A DNA stretch of 64,000 nt from SURF-55 sp040755195 (lineage in GTDB: Bacteria; Bacillota; Desulfotomaculia; Desulfotomaculales; Ammonificaceae). Shown in pieces: positions 41,871 to 51,125 of this stretch. Below the pieces are notes generated by a model that was not told the DNA's origin, did no database searches, and saw nothing but the letters and a program-made list of their open reading frames with translations. The stretch is from NCBI GenBank assembly GCA_040755195.1, contig JBFMBL010000009.1:1-64000 (forward strand). The letters are read 5' to 3'. A program made the position numbers and the translations under genes. Numbering within the stretch: position 1 is the stretch's first letter; each line of letters begins with the position of its first letter.

Positions 41871-44081
41871 TTGGATACGATAAGTGTAGCCCAGGTAGTG
41901 GTAAACCGGCCTTTACGCGGCCTCGACCGGGTTTTTTCATACGCAATTCCCAAAGAATTAAAAGAAGTCATTCTGCCGGGTGTACGGGTGGTTGTCCCTT
42001 TTGGCAGTCAAAAAGTAACCGGATGTGTCCTCGCGTTGGATGAAAAAATCGCGCTGGATACCAATCTTAAGGAAATCATATCGGTATCCGATGAAACACC
42101 GCCTGTCACACCGGTCTTAATTAAACTGGCAAGGTGGATGTCGTCACGTTATCTGTGTGCTCATCGCGAAGCCCTTGCGGTTCTTTACGGACCTTCCGGC
42201 AAAAGTTCCAAACACGAGCAGCAGTGCTTCTGGCCGGAAGGGGATGCTTCGGCCATATTACAGCAACTCGAGACACTGAAGGTCCCGGCGCAAGTACGGG
42301 CGCTAAGCGTAATCGCGGCACAACCCGGCATTACGAGACGAGTATTGTTGCGTGAGGCGGAAGTGAGCGCCGGAACTCTGAACACGTTAATAAAAAAGGG
42401 ATACGTATCAGTCAGATCAGTGCCCGTATCTGAGGAATTCTACGGGAATATAGCCGTTAATGACACGAAGCCGCCTGTGCTTAATCCGCAACAACGATCA
42501 ACCCTTGAAGAGATACAAAAGGCCATGCAAAGTCGTGAACAACAGGTTTTCCTCATTCACGGCGTTACAGGCAGCGGCAAAACGGAGGTATACATTCATG
42601 CCGCCGCCGCCGCGCTGGCCTCCGGGAATCAGGCCATTATTCTTGTTCCTGAAATCGCGCTCGCGCACCAGATGGTCCTCCATTTTAAATCTCGCTTTGG
42701 TGACAAGGTGGCCATAATCCATAGCGACATGAGCCGGCGATGGCGCCATAACGAATGGGAACGCGTACAGACAGGAAAGGCTCAGGTTGTTTTGGGCGCC
42801 AGATCTGCGGTTTTCGCTCCCACCGGCAGGTTAGGTCTGATTGTGATAGACGAAGAGCACGAGCCCGCGTATAAACAGGAACAGGCACCCCGATATCATG
42901 CCCGGGAGGTTGCAATTGCCCGGGGAGCGCTGGAAGGCGCGGTCGTGGTTCTCGGAAGCGCCACGCCGGCTCTTGAATCGTATGCGCGAACGTTAAGCGG
43001 ACGGTACCGGTGTCTCACACTTCCGAACAGGGTCGACGGCTGCAGCCTCCCGGACATTCGCATCGTGGATTTACGTGAAGAATTCCGGGCCGGAAATCCG
43101 AGCGTACTGAGCAGAACGCTTGCTGAGCGCATTTCGGAAAAGCTTCATAGAAAGGAGCAGGTATTGCTCTTTTTGAACCGGCGTGGTTTTGCGTCGTTTG
43201 TTCTTTGCCGGACCTGCGGCAACGTCATCCGGTGTCCTAACTGCGACATAGCGTTAACCTATCACCAGCCGGAGACACTCCTTTGCCATTACTGCCACTT
43301 CAGGACGCGTCACCCCGGCAACTGCCCGGTCTGCAACGGCAGGTTGGAACAATTCGGCTCGGGAACACAGCGGGTGGAGGAAGAGGTACGCAGCCTGTAC
43401 CCGGAAGCGCGCGTCTTAAGAATGGATGCTGAAACGACGGCCCGCCGGGGCAGCCATGCCTCCATCCTTAATGCCTTCATGGCGAAAAACATTGACATCC
43501 TTATTGGAACACAGATGGTTGCAAAAGGTTTGGATATTCCGGGGGTAACACTTGTCGGGGTAGTAAACGCCGACACCACGCTTCTGTTACCGGACTTCAG
43601 GGCGGCCGAGCGAACCTTCCAACTTTTATACCAGGTAGCGGGCCGGGCCGGGCGCGGCGACCTGCCGGGCGAGGTAATCATCCAGTCTCACTGCCCGGAA
43701 CATTACGCCGTACAACTGAGCTCCCGCCAGGACTACTCTTCTTTCGCCCGCAGGGAACTTGACTTCCGGCGGCGTTTTGGTTATCCTCCTTACACCTCAC
43801 TGGTAAGGGTTCTTGTCTTTGGCCCTTCCGAAGGAGCAGTTATCTCTCAAACCCGGGATTTCGCTCATGAAGCAAAGTCTGCAGTTGGCGGTGAGTGCGT
43901 GGCGCTTGGACCTGCGCCGTGTCCCTTCGTAAAATTAAAAAGCCTCTACCGGTGGCATATTATTCTAAAAGGAAAGCGCGGGGATGCGCTGCGGGAGCTT
44001 TGCCGCGAGATTCTTCAAAGAGTAAACCGACATTCGAACACACGTGTAACTGTCGACGTCGACCCCCAGAGTTTAGTATAG
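41871..44081 (+). CDS. priA: Primosomal protein N' (PriA helicase)
   Basis: 736 residues from TTG 41871 with GGAGGAG seven bases upstream. N-terminal 3'-DNA-binding domain (DRVFSYAIP), Walker A GVTGSGKTEVY, Walker B VIDEEHEPAYKQ, zinc region with eight Cys (CRTCGNVIRCPNCD, CHYC, CPVC) and GTQRVEEE. Restarts stalled forks. Two cysteine pairs are intact. Confidence 0.95.
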   Translation: MDTISVAQVVVNRPLRGLDRVFSYAIPKELKEVILPGVRVVVPFGSQKVTGCVLALDEKIALDTNLKEIISVSDETPPVTPVLIKLARWMSSRYLCAHREALAVLYGPSGKSSKHEQQCFWPEGDASAILQQLETLKVPAQVRALSVIAAQPGITRRVLLREAEVSAGTLNTLIKKGYVSVRSVPVSEEFYGNIAVNDTKPPVLNPQQRSTLEEIQKAMQSREQQVFLIHGVTGSGKTEVYIHAAAAALASGNQAIILVPEIALAHQMVLHFKSRFGDKVAIIHSDMSRRWRHNEWERVQTGKAQVVLGARSAVFAPTGRLGLIVIDEEHEPAYKQEQAPRYHAREVAIARGALEGAVVVLGSATPALESYARTLSGRYRCLTLPNRVDGCSLPDIRIVDLREEFRAGNPSVLSRTLAERISEKLHRKEQVLLFLNRRGFASFVLCRTCGNVIRCPNCDIALTYHQPETLLCHYCHFRTRHPGNCPVCNGRLEQFGSGTQRVEEEVRSLYPEARVLRMDAETTARRGSHASILNAFMAKNIDILIGTQMVAKGLDIPGVTLVGVVNADTTLLLPDFRAAERTFQLLYQVAGRAGRGDLPGEVIIQSHCPEHYAVQLSSRQDYSSFARRELDFRRRFGYPPYTSLVRVLVFGPSEGAVISQTRDFAHEAKSAVGGECVALGPAPCPFVKLKSLYRWHIILKGKRGDALRELCREILQRVNRHSNTRVTVDVDPQSLV

Positions 44082-44114
44082 TGTTGTGTTAAAATAAATG
44101 TGTGAGCCGCAAGG

Positions 44115-44143
44115 TTGAGCTGCGAACGTCCTTATAATATAAT
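44115..44143 (+). promoter_or_regulatory. Sigma-A promoter of def-fmt
   Basis: TTGAGC (44115-44120), 17-bp spacer, TATAAT (44138-44143), 35 bases before the def ATG. Perfect -10. Confidence 0.65.
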
Positions 44144-44178
44144 ACGGGCTATACTCATACGTTACGAGGGAGAGTAGA

Positions 44179-44637
44179 ATGGCTGTCTTTAAAATTGTAC
44201 AGGTCGGAGACCCGGTTTTACGGGAAAAAGCGCGACCGGTCACGAAAATTACCGGAGCAGTACTCCGACTTATAGATGACATGACCGAAACGATGCATTC
44301 CGCCAGCGGCCTGGGTCTGGCGGCCCCGCAGGTAGGTGTTCCCAAACGGGTGATCGTAGTCGACGCCGGACAAGGTCTGTACCAGCTTATAAACCCGGAG
44401 ATTATCGCCGCCAAGGGAAACGTCACAGACCGCGAAGGCTGTTTGAGCCTTCCGGGAATATGGGGCGAAGTGAGAAGGGCGAGCTATGTTAGAGTCAGAG
44501 CGATGAACCGTCACGGTGAAACGGTGGAGGTCGACGCCAAGGATGTTTTTGCGCGGGCACTACAGCATGAAATTGACCACCTCGACGGTGTTCTTTTCAT
44601 CGACCGGGCGCTTAAGATCGTGCGAGATGAGGGATAG
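44179..44637 (+). CDS. def: Peptide deformylase
   Basis: 152 residues from ATG 44179 behind GAGGGAG. The three motifs are complete: GLGLAAPQVG, EGCLSLPG and QHEIDHLDG (metal ligands Cys, His, His). Removes formyl groups from new proteins. Three bases before fmt. Confidence 0.95.
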   Translation: MAVFKIVQVGDPVLREKARPVTKITGAVLRLIDDMTETMHSASGLGLAAPQVGVPKRVIVVDAGQGLYQLINPEIIAAKGNVTDREGCLSLPGIWGEVRRASYVRVRAMNRHGETVEVDAKDVFARALQHEIDHLDGVLFIDRALKIVRDEG

Positions 44638-44640
44638 CAT

Positions 44641-45573
44641 TTGCGGATTGTATTCATGGGTACACCGGTCTTCGCCGTTCCGGCCCTTGAAGCCTTAATC
44701 AAAACCGGCCACCAGGTTTCCCTGGTAGTCACGCAGCCGGACAGACCGAAAGGCCGGGGTGGGGTATTATCCTCCCCGCCGGTAAAGGATACCGCCCTTG
44801 CGTACGGAATTCCCGTTTTTCAACCGGTGCGCCTGAAGGAACCCGAATCCGTTGACAGAATTCGTGACGCGGCTCCGGAAGTCATTGCGGTGGCGGCCTA
44901 CGGGAAGATATTACCCAGAGAAATTCTTTCGCTGCCGGACAACGGTTGTATAAACATACACGCCTCTTTGCTGCCGAAATACCGGGGAGCGGCGCCGATA
45001 CAACGGGCGCTTTTTAACGGGGAAAAGCAAACAGGGATCACAACAATGCTAATGGATGAAGGGCTGGATACGGGCGATATTCTACTGCAAAAAGCGACGC
45101 CTATCAGCGATACGGATAACTTCGGCGTTCTCTATTCAAGACTCTCGGTTATGGGCGCCGAATTGCTTATTGAGACTTTAGCGCTTCTTGAGGAAGGAAC
45201 CCTGCCACGTCGGCCGCAGAAGCACGAGGAATCCGGTATCGCACCCCCGCTTACCCAGGATGATGAAAAGATTTCCTGGGTCAAAGACGCGAAAGCCATC
45301 CGGAATCAGATTCGCGCTTTGGACCCATCGCCTGGAGCGCGCACCCTTTTAGACGGAAAACTCCTTAAAATCTGGCGGGCAAAAGAATTTCCGGGTATCC
45401 ATCAAGGGGTTCCCGGGGAGGTCGTCGGAAGCAACCAAGATGGGATAATAGTCCGGACCGGAGACGGCGCGGTGCTGATTCAGGAGCTGCAGCTTGCCGG
45501 AAGCCGACGGTTGCCCGCGTTGGTTTTTCTCCGAGGGCACCCGCTGCCGGCCGGAACAATTCTGGGTAAATAA
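44641..45573 (+). CDS. fmt: Methionyl-tRNA formyltransferase
   Basis: 310 residues from TTG 44641 (MRIVFMGTPVFAVPALEAL). SLLPKYRGAAPIQRALFNGE holds the folate-binding and catalytic Asn-His-Asp region (INIHASLLP). The C-terminal OB-like domain is present (LDGKLLKIWRA). Normal length; no ribosome binding site beyond coupling with def. Confidence 0.95.
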   Translation: MRIVFMGTPVFAVPALEALIKTGHQVSLVVTQPDRPKGRGGVLSSPPVKDTALAYGIPVFQPVRLKEPESVDRIRDAAPEVIAVAAYGKILPREILSLPDNGCINIHASLLPKYRGAAPIQRALFNGEKQTGITTMLMDEGLDTGDILLQKATPISDTDNFGVLYSRLSVMGAELLIETLALLEEGTLPRRPQKHEESGIAPPLTQDDEKISWVKDAKAIRNQIRALDPSPGARTLLDGKLLKIWRAKEFPGIHQGVPGEVVGSNQDGIIVRTGDGAVLIQELQLAGSRRLPALVFLRGHPLPAGTILGK

Positions 45574-45618
45574 TAAAAAAATCCTCAAGTTAAGATTCAA
45601 TAAAAATGAGTCGCCCAT

Positions 45619-45720
45619 GCCCAGCACTCAGAAGGCATTTGGTACTGATAGTGCACACCACGGTTTTAGTTTTTCGGTGTCGTCTGTTAACAATTACAGA
45701 TGTTGGTTTGAGTGCTGGGC
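45619..45720. repeat. Family 2 inverted-end repeat, copy E
   Basis: GCCCAGCACTCA (45619-45630) and TGAGTGCTGGGC (45709-45720), perfect 12-bp ends. The 78-base interior has its own pairs (ACACC/GGTGT and TCTGT/ACAGA). Located between fmt and rsmB. Confidence 0.85.
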
Positions 45721-45851
45721 GCAACGAAGCATGAAAATGAACCTGCTCTTTGCACCTTGCCCCATGTTTTCTAATGTAGAACGCAGAACGGACCCCGAAG
45801 TTGTGACCCAACGAGTCATTAACGCAGAACGTATTTTCAGAGGAGGCCGGT

Positions 45852-47231
45852 TTGGTTTATTCCGCACGAGAATTAGCAGTAAAGGTTTTACATGCCGTAG
45901 AAACCAACGAGGCGTATGCCAACATCGCCGTTGACCGCATCATGGAGAAATACCGGCCGGAAGGACCCGAGCGGGCGCTTTTAACCGAGTTATGCTACGG
46001 TACCCTGCGGCGACTGAACACCATTGATTGGGTACTGGGTAAGTATGTAAAGAAGCCTCTTAACAAGCAGAATACGTGGGTTCGCAACATATTGAGGACG
46101 GCGGTCTATCAGATCACATACCTCGAACGAATCCCCGAAGCCGCCGCCTGTGATGAGGCGGTGAAGCTTGGCAAGAAATATGCCCCACGTCAAGCAGGCT
46201 TTATCAATGCCGTTTTACGCCGTTTCATACGGGAAAAAGAAAAATTGGCTTTTCCGGAACTTAACGAAAACCCGGTAGAACATATAGCCTTGACTTATTC
46301 GCACCCCGCGTGGCTTATTGAGTTATGGCTGAACGAGTTAGGCATCGAAAAGACCATTCTTGCCTGCAAGGCGGACAATCTCCCGCCGGGCACCACAATC
46401 CGCACCAATCTTTTACAGACGTCAAGGGAAGACCTTTTAAAATCTTTGCAAAACGAAGAAGGGTTAAGTGCGGCGCCGACCCGCTATGCTCCCGAAGGAA
46501 TTACGGTCCAGGGTTTTCAGAACCTTTCCTCGCTCAAGACCTTTCAGGACGGATTTTTTTTCGTCCAGGATGAAAGCTCTATGCTGGCGGCACACGCCTT
46601 GAAACCGGCTCAGGGCGCGTTCGTTCTCGATGCCTGCGGCGCCCCGGGAGGAAAAGCCACGCACCTTGCGGAATTAATGGGCGATACCGGTCGAATAATA
46701 GTGGCCGACACGCATGCGAACCGGCTCAGGTTGGTTGACGATAACCGCAGGCGTCTGGGCCTCAAGAGCATACAAACCCTCCGGTGCGATGCACGGAAAC
46801 TATGGGAGCGGTTCGCCGGCGTCGCAGACTGTGTTCTTGTTGACGCGCCTTGCTCGGGCCTAGGCGTTCTCCGGCGCAAGCCGGACATCAAGTGGCGTAA
46901 ACAGCCGGAAGATATCCCGCGGATGGCTGTGCTCCAGAGGGAGATATTGCAAAGCGCCGCTGCATGCGTGCGGGAGGAAGGTGTACTGGTTTACAGCACC
47001 TGTACGTTAAGCGACAGGGAAAATTTGTCACAGATTTCTGACTTTACAGCGCAAAATACGGACTTTATCCTTGAAAACCTTTGCCCTTTCCTGCCGCCGG
47101 AACTGGACATCGATGGAACGATGGGGAAGGGGTATCTTCAACTTATGCCTTATCAAGGGATGGACGGCTTCTTTATTGCCAGGTTACGCCGGAAGGGGTT
47201 CCAGCGACCACACGCGAATAATTATAATTAA
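45852..47231 (+). CDS. rsmB: 16S rRNA (cytosine-967-C5)-methyltransferase RsmB
   Basis: 459 residues from TTG 45852 behind AGAGGAGG. N-terminal NusB-like domain (ARELAVKVLHAVETNEAYAN, KYAPRQAGFINAVLRRF), then the SAM methyltransferase with DACGAPGGKATHLAELM, DAPCSGLGVLRRKPDIKW (PCS motif) and VYSTCTLSDREN (second catalytic Cys). Confidence 0.95.
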   Translation: MVYSARELAVKVLHAVETNEAYANIAVDRIMEKYRPEGPERALLTELCYGTLRRLNTIDWVLGKYVKKPLNKQNTWVRNILRTAVYQITYLERIPEAAACDEAVKLGKKYAPRQAGFINAVLRRFIREKEKLAFPELNENPVEHIALTYSHPAWLIELWLNELGIEKTILACKADNLPPGTTIRTNLLQTSREDLLKSLQNEEGLSAAPTRYAPEGITVQGFQNLSSLKTFQDGFFFVQDESSMLAAHALKPAQGAFVLDACGAPGGKATHLAELMGDTGRIIVADTHANRLRLVDDNRRRLGLKSIQTLRCDARKLWERFAGVADCVLVDAPCSGLGVLRRKPDIKWRKQPEDIPRMAVLQREILQSAAACVREEGVLVYSTCTLSDRENLSQISDFTAQNTDFILENLCPFLPPELDIDGTMGKGYLQLMPYQGMDGFFIARLRRKGFQRPHANNYN

Positions 47232-47271
47232 AACGATTTCATGTACGATCAAAAGGAAGTAAAATGAATAG

Positions 47272-48321
47272 GTGAATATAAAGGCGCTATCTTTTGATGA
47301 AATTGAATCATTTATTAAAGATCTGGGGGAACCGCGCTTCCGGGCGCGCCAGGTTATTGACTGGCTCTTTGTAAAAGGCGTTGCCACTTTCGACGCAATG
47401 ACAAACCTGCCCCTTTCGCTCAGACAACGTTTGTCGGAAGCCGCAACGTTAAGCGTCCCCGAGATTCTTCGGCGTCATGCATCCGGGGATGGGAAGACCA
47501 TAAAATACCTCCTGAGGCTCCATGACGGAGAAACCGTAGAGACGGTGTTTATGCACCGTTCGTGGGGTCGGACCGCATGTGTTTCCACACAAGCAGGATG
47601 CCGGATGGGGTGCTCTTTTTGCGCTTCCGGCATCGGCGGCCTCAGCAGGAATCTTACCGCAGGGGAGATTTATGATCAGGTTTTATTCACCCAAATAGAT
47701 TCCGGGATGCGTGTTAGTCATGTGGTATTGATGGGAACGGGGGAACCTTTCGACAACCTGGACAATACGATCCGTTTCCTCAAAAACATAACCAACCCGC
47801 TGGGGCTTGGGATCGGCGCCCGTCATATTACTGTCTCCACCTGTGGCGTAGTACCCGGCATATATGCGCTTGCCGGATTGGAACTGCAAGTAGGTCTGGC
47901 GGTTTCGCTTCACGCTCCGAACGACGGTTTACGCAGCCGGCTTTTACCAATAAACCGCCGTTACCCGCTTAAGGCTCTAATTCCTGCCTGCCGCGAATAT
48001 ATCAATAAAACAGGACGGCGCGTTACATTTGAATACACGCTCGTTTCCGGAGTGAACGACGGCAAGAAGGAAGCTGAAGAACTAGCGGATCTTTTACGGG
48101 GACTTCTTTGCCACGTAAACCTCATTCCATTGAACCGGGTGCTGGAACGCCGGTTCGAAGCGCCGACTCCGGAGCGGGTGGCGGAGTTTGAGGCGGTTCT
48201 TGCACGCAACGGCCTTGCCGTAACCGTTCGCCGCGAAATAGGCAGCGGGATTTCCGCCGCTTGCGGTCAGCTCAGGAAGCGCTACCGCACGGAACAATAT
48301 TACAATACTTCAGAACCGTAA
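47272..48321 (+). CDS. rlmN: 23S rRNA / tRNA adenine-C2 methyltransferase RlmN (radical SAM)
   Basis: 349 residues from GTG 47272; AAAGGAAG is 12 bases upstream. The radical SAM cluster is in CRMGCSFCASG, the methylated Cys lies in the GSGISAACGQL C-terminus, and the Cys in CVSTQAGC matches the conserved QxGC region. MGTGEPFDN is the GGE-like SAM site. Conserved neighbour of rsmB and prpC. Confidence 0.94.
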   Translation: MNIKALSFDEIESFIKDLGEPRFRARQVIDWLFVKGVATFDAMTNLPLSLRQRLSEAATLSVPEILRRHASGDGKTIKYLLRLHDGETVETVFMHRSWGRTACVSTQAGCRMGCSFCASGIGGLSRNLTAGEIYDQVLFTQIDSGMRVSHVVLMGTGEPFDNLDNTIRFLKNITNPLGLGIGARHITVSTCGVVPGIYALAGLELQVGLAVSLHAPNDGLRSRLLPINRRYPLKALIPACREYINKTGRRVTFEYTLVSGVNDGKKEAEELADLLRGLLCHVNLIPLNRVLERRFEAPTPERVAEFEAVLARNGLAVTVRREIGSGISAACGQLRKRYRTEQYYNTSEP

Positions 48322-48379
48322 GAAACAATTTCATTGGTAAAGGGTTAGCTTTCTACAAAGAACGCCCGGAGGAAAACAA

Positions 48380-49087
48380 GTGGAGTGGATCGCATTAAGC
48401 GATAAAGGACTTGTAAGACCGAATAACGAAGACAATCTCCTTACTTGTCCGGAAATAGGCCTGTTTGCTGTAGCCGACGGAATGGGAGGACACCGTGCCG
48501 GGGAAGTGGCCAGCCGGCTTGCTCTCGAATGCTTAAGAAAGTCGTTAAGCCAAAGCAGCCACGCCGATCCGCTGCCGGAATTGATGACCGCCGCCAGCGA
48601 GGCCAATCGAGCGGTGTTTTCCGTCGCTCAAGAAAACAAGGACTATGGCGGTATGGGAACCACATTAACCGCATGCATCATCCAGACACAATCACTTTAT
48701 TGGGTGCATATAGGAGACAGCCGCGGGTACCTGATAAGGAACGATGGAATAACCCAGTTTACACGCGATCACTCCCTGGTGTCAGCCTACGTCCGCCAGG
48801 GAAAACTTACACCGGAGGAAGCGGAAATCCACCCCTACCGGAACGTTTTAAGCCGCGCCCTGGGTACTGAGCCCGCAGCAACACTGGACAGCGGTTCGGT
48901 CGGCGTTTTTACCGGCGACAAAATCGTGTTGTGTACCGATGGTTTGACCAATCACCTCACCGCCGAGGAAATTCTGGATTTGCTTAGGCAAGGCAGACTG
49001 GAGGAACAGGCGAAAGGACTTTTAGAGCTTGCCTTGGAGCGCGGAGGCAAGGATAACGTTACTTTTATCGTTATAAACATGTCTTAA
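48380..49087 (+). CDS. prpC: PP2C-type serine/threonine phosphatase PrpC/Stp
   Basis: 235 residues from GTG 48380 behind GGAGGAAAA. SDKGLVRPNNEDNLL, VADGMGGHRAGEVAS, WVHIGDSRGYLIR and the late GGKDNVTFIVI give the full set of metal-binding Asp residues. It reverses phosphorylation by the PASTA kinase encoded next. Confidence 0.95.
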   Translation: MEWIALSDKGLVRPNNEDNLLTCPEIGLFAVADGMGGHRAGEVASRLALECLRKSLSQSSHADPLPELMTAASEANRAVFSVAQENKDYGGMGTTLTACIIQTQSLYWVHIGDSRGYLIRNDGITQFTRDHSLVSAYVRQGKLTPEEAEIHPYRNVLSRALGTEPAATLDSGSVGVFTGDKIVLCTDGLTNHLTAEEILDLLRQGRLEEQAKGLLELALERGGKDNVTFIVINMS

Positions 49088-49135
49088 TACGTAAGACCTG
49101 GCAATTTAAAGGGAAAGGGGAACAACCGGGCATAA

Positions 49136-50935
49136 ATGATTGACCGGGTGTTAGGAAAACGTTACAAGGTTTTGCAGGAAATCGGCGGGGGCGGGATGGC
49201 TGTCGTATACCAGGGCCAGGACCTGTTGCTGAACCGTTTTGTCACAGTAAAGGTGCTACGAGATGAATTCACCAAGGACCAGGATTTTGTTCGCCGCTTC
49301 CGCCATGAAGCGCGGGCTGTTGCAAGTTTGTCACATCCCAACATCGTAAGTGTCTACGATGTCGGTTGTGATGACGGGATTCAGTATCTTGTAATGGAGT
49401 ACGTTGAGGGACAAAACCTTAAGACTCTTATTAAAGAAGGAAAAGCAAACCTGAGCCTGGCCATGGTGGTGGCGCGCGACATTTGTGACGCGCTGGATCA
49501 CGCCCATACCCGGGGTATCATTCATCGCGATGTTAAGCCGCATAATATCTTGATAACGACGGCGGGAAGGGCCAAGCTCACCGATTTTGGCATTGCACGT
49601 GCGGTGGGCGGCACAACTTTATCGGCCACCAAGACCCTTTTGGGTTCCGTGCAATATATCTCCCCTGAACAGGCCCGGGGTGAACCGGCGGATGCCAGGT
49701 CGGACATATACTCCCTCGGCGCCGTGCTCTACGAGACACTTACCGGCAAACCGCCCTTCACAGGTGATAACCCGGTTGCGGTCGCCATTAAACACATACA
49801 GGAAAATCCCGTGTCCATCAGCAAAATAAATCATGAGGTTCCAACAGCGCTTGCGGCAATTGTTGAAAAGGCGATGGCGAAGAATCCGTCTATGCGTTTT
49901 CAATCCATAAAGGCCATGGCGTCGGAAGTGAATGAGTTGCTGGACGAATTGCCCTGGGACAACCTTAATGAACGGTGGGGTGATATAATAGGACGCAAAC
50001 GTCGGTTAAAACCCATTGGTTATGTTGTTTTAGGCGCTGTCTTTCTGTTACTGCTTTTCGGCAGTTGGTGGGCCGTTAAATGGTACCTTTACGTTCCGGA
50101 GGTTGTTGTTCCAGACCTCAAGGGGCAGGACGTGCATATGGCGCAACAAACGCTTCACGAAAACGGTTTGCGCTCCCAGGTCCAAGAGATGAACAGCGCC
50201 GACGTCGACAAAGGAAAAGTCATGGGACAGGATATTGAACCGGGAAGCCGCGTTAAGAAAGGACGGCTTGTCACGCTTCTGGTCAGCCTCGGTCCACAAA
50301 TGTGCACGGTCCCCGACGTCAGGGAAAGACTGGTTCAGGATGCCGAGATGATTCTCGTGAACGAAGGTTTTAGCGTTGCAGCGCGCACGGAGGTCTTCAG
50401 TGATGATGTTCCGGCCGGTTTGGTCTCAGACCAGGACCCGGTCCCCGGAGTCATGCGACCCAAAAACAGCTCTGTTAAACTATTCGTCAGCAGGGGTCCA
50501 AAGCCGGTTCTTAAAACCGTTCCGGGTGTTATCGGGTTAACCCTCGATGCCGCAAGAGAGAAGCTGACACAAACAGGTTTCACCCTCGGGGAAACCATAA
50601 ACAGGCAAACAAGCACCCAGTACCCCGTCGGATACGTCATTGCGCAGAATCCCGAAGCGGGCTCAAGCCTTGAAGCCGGGAAGGCCGTCATCGTTACTTT
50701 GAGCGAAGGGCCCGGGCCGACACCCAAAGAGGCAACGGTGAAGATGCGTATTCCGGACGACGGACGGGACCATTCGCTGCGAATAACCATAAACGATTCC
50801 CGCGGGCTCACGGAAGCATACAATGAATCCCGATCCTCCGGTGAATGGGTATACGAGACGGTAACTTACTACGGGCCGGCCACAATCTCCGTTTATTTGG
50901 ACGGCCGGCTTGAAAGCGAACGAAGCCTTTCATAA
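49136..50935 (+). CDS. prkC: PASTA-domain serine/threonine protein kinase PrkC/StkP
   Basis: 599 residues from ATG 49136. Kinase domain 11-270: glycine loop EIGGGGMAVVY (16-25), Lys39, HRDVKPHN with catalytic Asp132, DFG at 150-152. Membrane helix about 294-317. Outside are three PASTA repeats (about 320-525, each starting VPDLKG/VPDVRE/VPGVIG) that sense peptidoglycan fragments or lipid II, and a short beta-rich tail. It controls germination, growth and envelope processes in Firmicutes. Confidence 0.95.
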   Translation: MIDRVLGKRYKVLQEIGGGGMAVVYQGQDLLLNRFVTVKVLRDEFTKDQDFVRRFRHEARAVASLSHPNIVSVYDVGCDDGIQYLVMEYVEGQNLKTLIKEGKANLSLAMVVARDICDALDHAHTRGIIHRDVKPHNILITTAGRAKLTDFGIARAVGGTTLSATKTLLGSVQYISPEQARGEPADARSDIYSLGAVLYETLTGKPPFTGDNPVAVAIKHIQENPVSISKINHEVPTALAAIVEKAMAKNPSMRFQSIKAMASEVNELLDELPWDNLNERWGDIIGRKRRLKPIGYVVLGAVFLLLLFGSWWAVKWYLYVPEVVVPDLKGQDVHMAQQTLHENGLRSQVQEMNSADVDKGKVMGQDIEPGSRVKKGRLVTLLVSLGPQMCTVPDVRERLVQDAEMILVNEGFSVAARTEVFSDDVPAGLVSDQDPVPGVMRPKNSSVKLFVSRGPKPVLKTVPGVIGLTLDAAREKLTQTGFTLGETINRQTSTQYPVGYVIAQNPEAGSSLEAGKAVIVTLSEGPGPTPKEATVKMRIPDDGRDHSLRITINDSRGLTEAYNESRSSGEWVYETVTYYGPATISVYLDGRLESERSLS

Positions 50936-50962
50936 ACAAGTCGCTCTTGATAAAAATCGAAA

Positions 50963-51093
50963 CGGAACGCGGCGAGGAGCGAGCAGTACAAGGAAGGCTC
51001 AGCCGGACGGGCCGGAGCGTATACGGAAATACGTGAGGACCCGGCCGGTGAGCCTAACGAAGTAATGCGAAGCTCATCGTCGCGCCCCACGGA
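50963..51093 (+). repeat. Family 1 repeat, copy d (long form, co-varied internal hairpin)
   Basis: GGAACGCGGCGAG...CATCGTCGCGCCCCACGG outer pairing; inside, GCCGG-A-CGGGCC pairs with GGACCCG-G-CCGGT and the outer GGCTCA/TGAGCC extends the stem. The tip GCGTAT/ATACGT and the strand signatures GGAGCGTA and TACGTGAGGA match copies b and c, while stem bases differ in a paired way. It lies 33 bases before rsgA. Confidence 0.8.
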
Positions 51094-51125
51094 AGAAGAA
51101 CGCATTTTCCGAGGGAGGTTAGGGG

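Noticed and set aside
7880..45720. Family 2 elements as integron attC sites
   Set aside because: The ends lack the RYYYAAC/GTTRRRY core sites and there is no integrase in the window.
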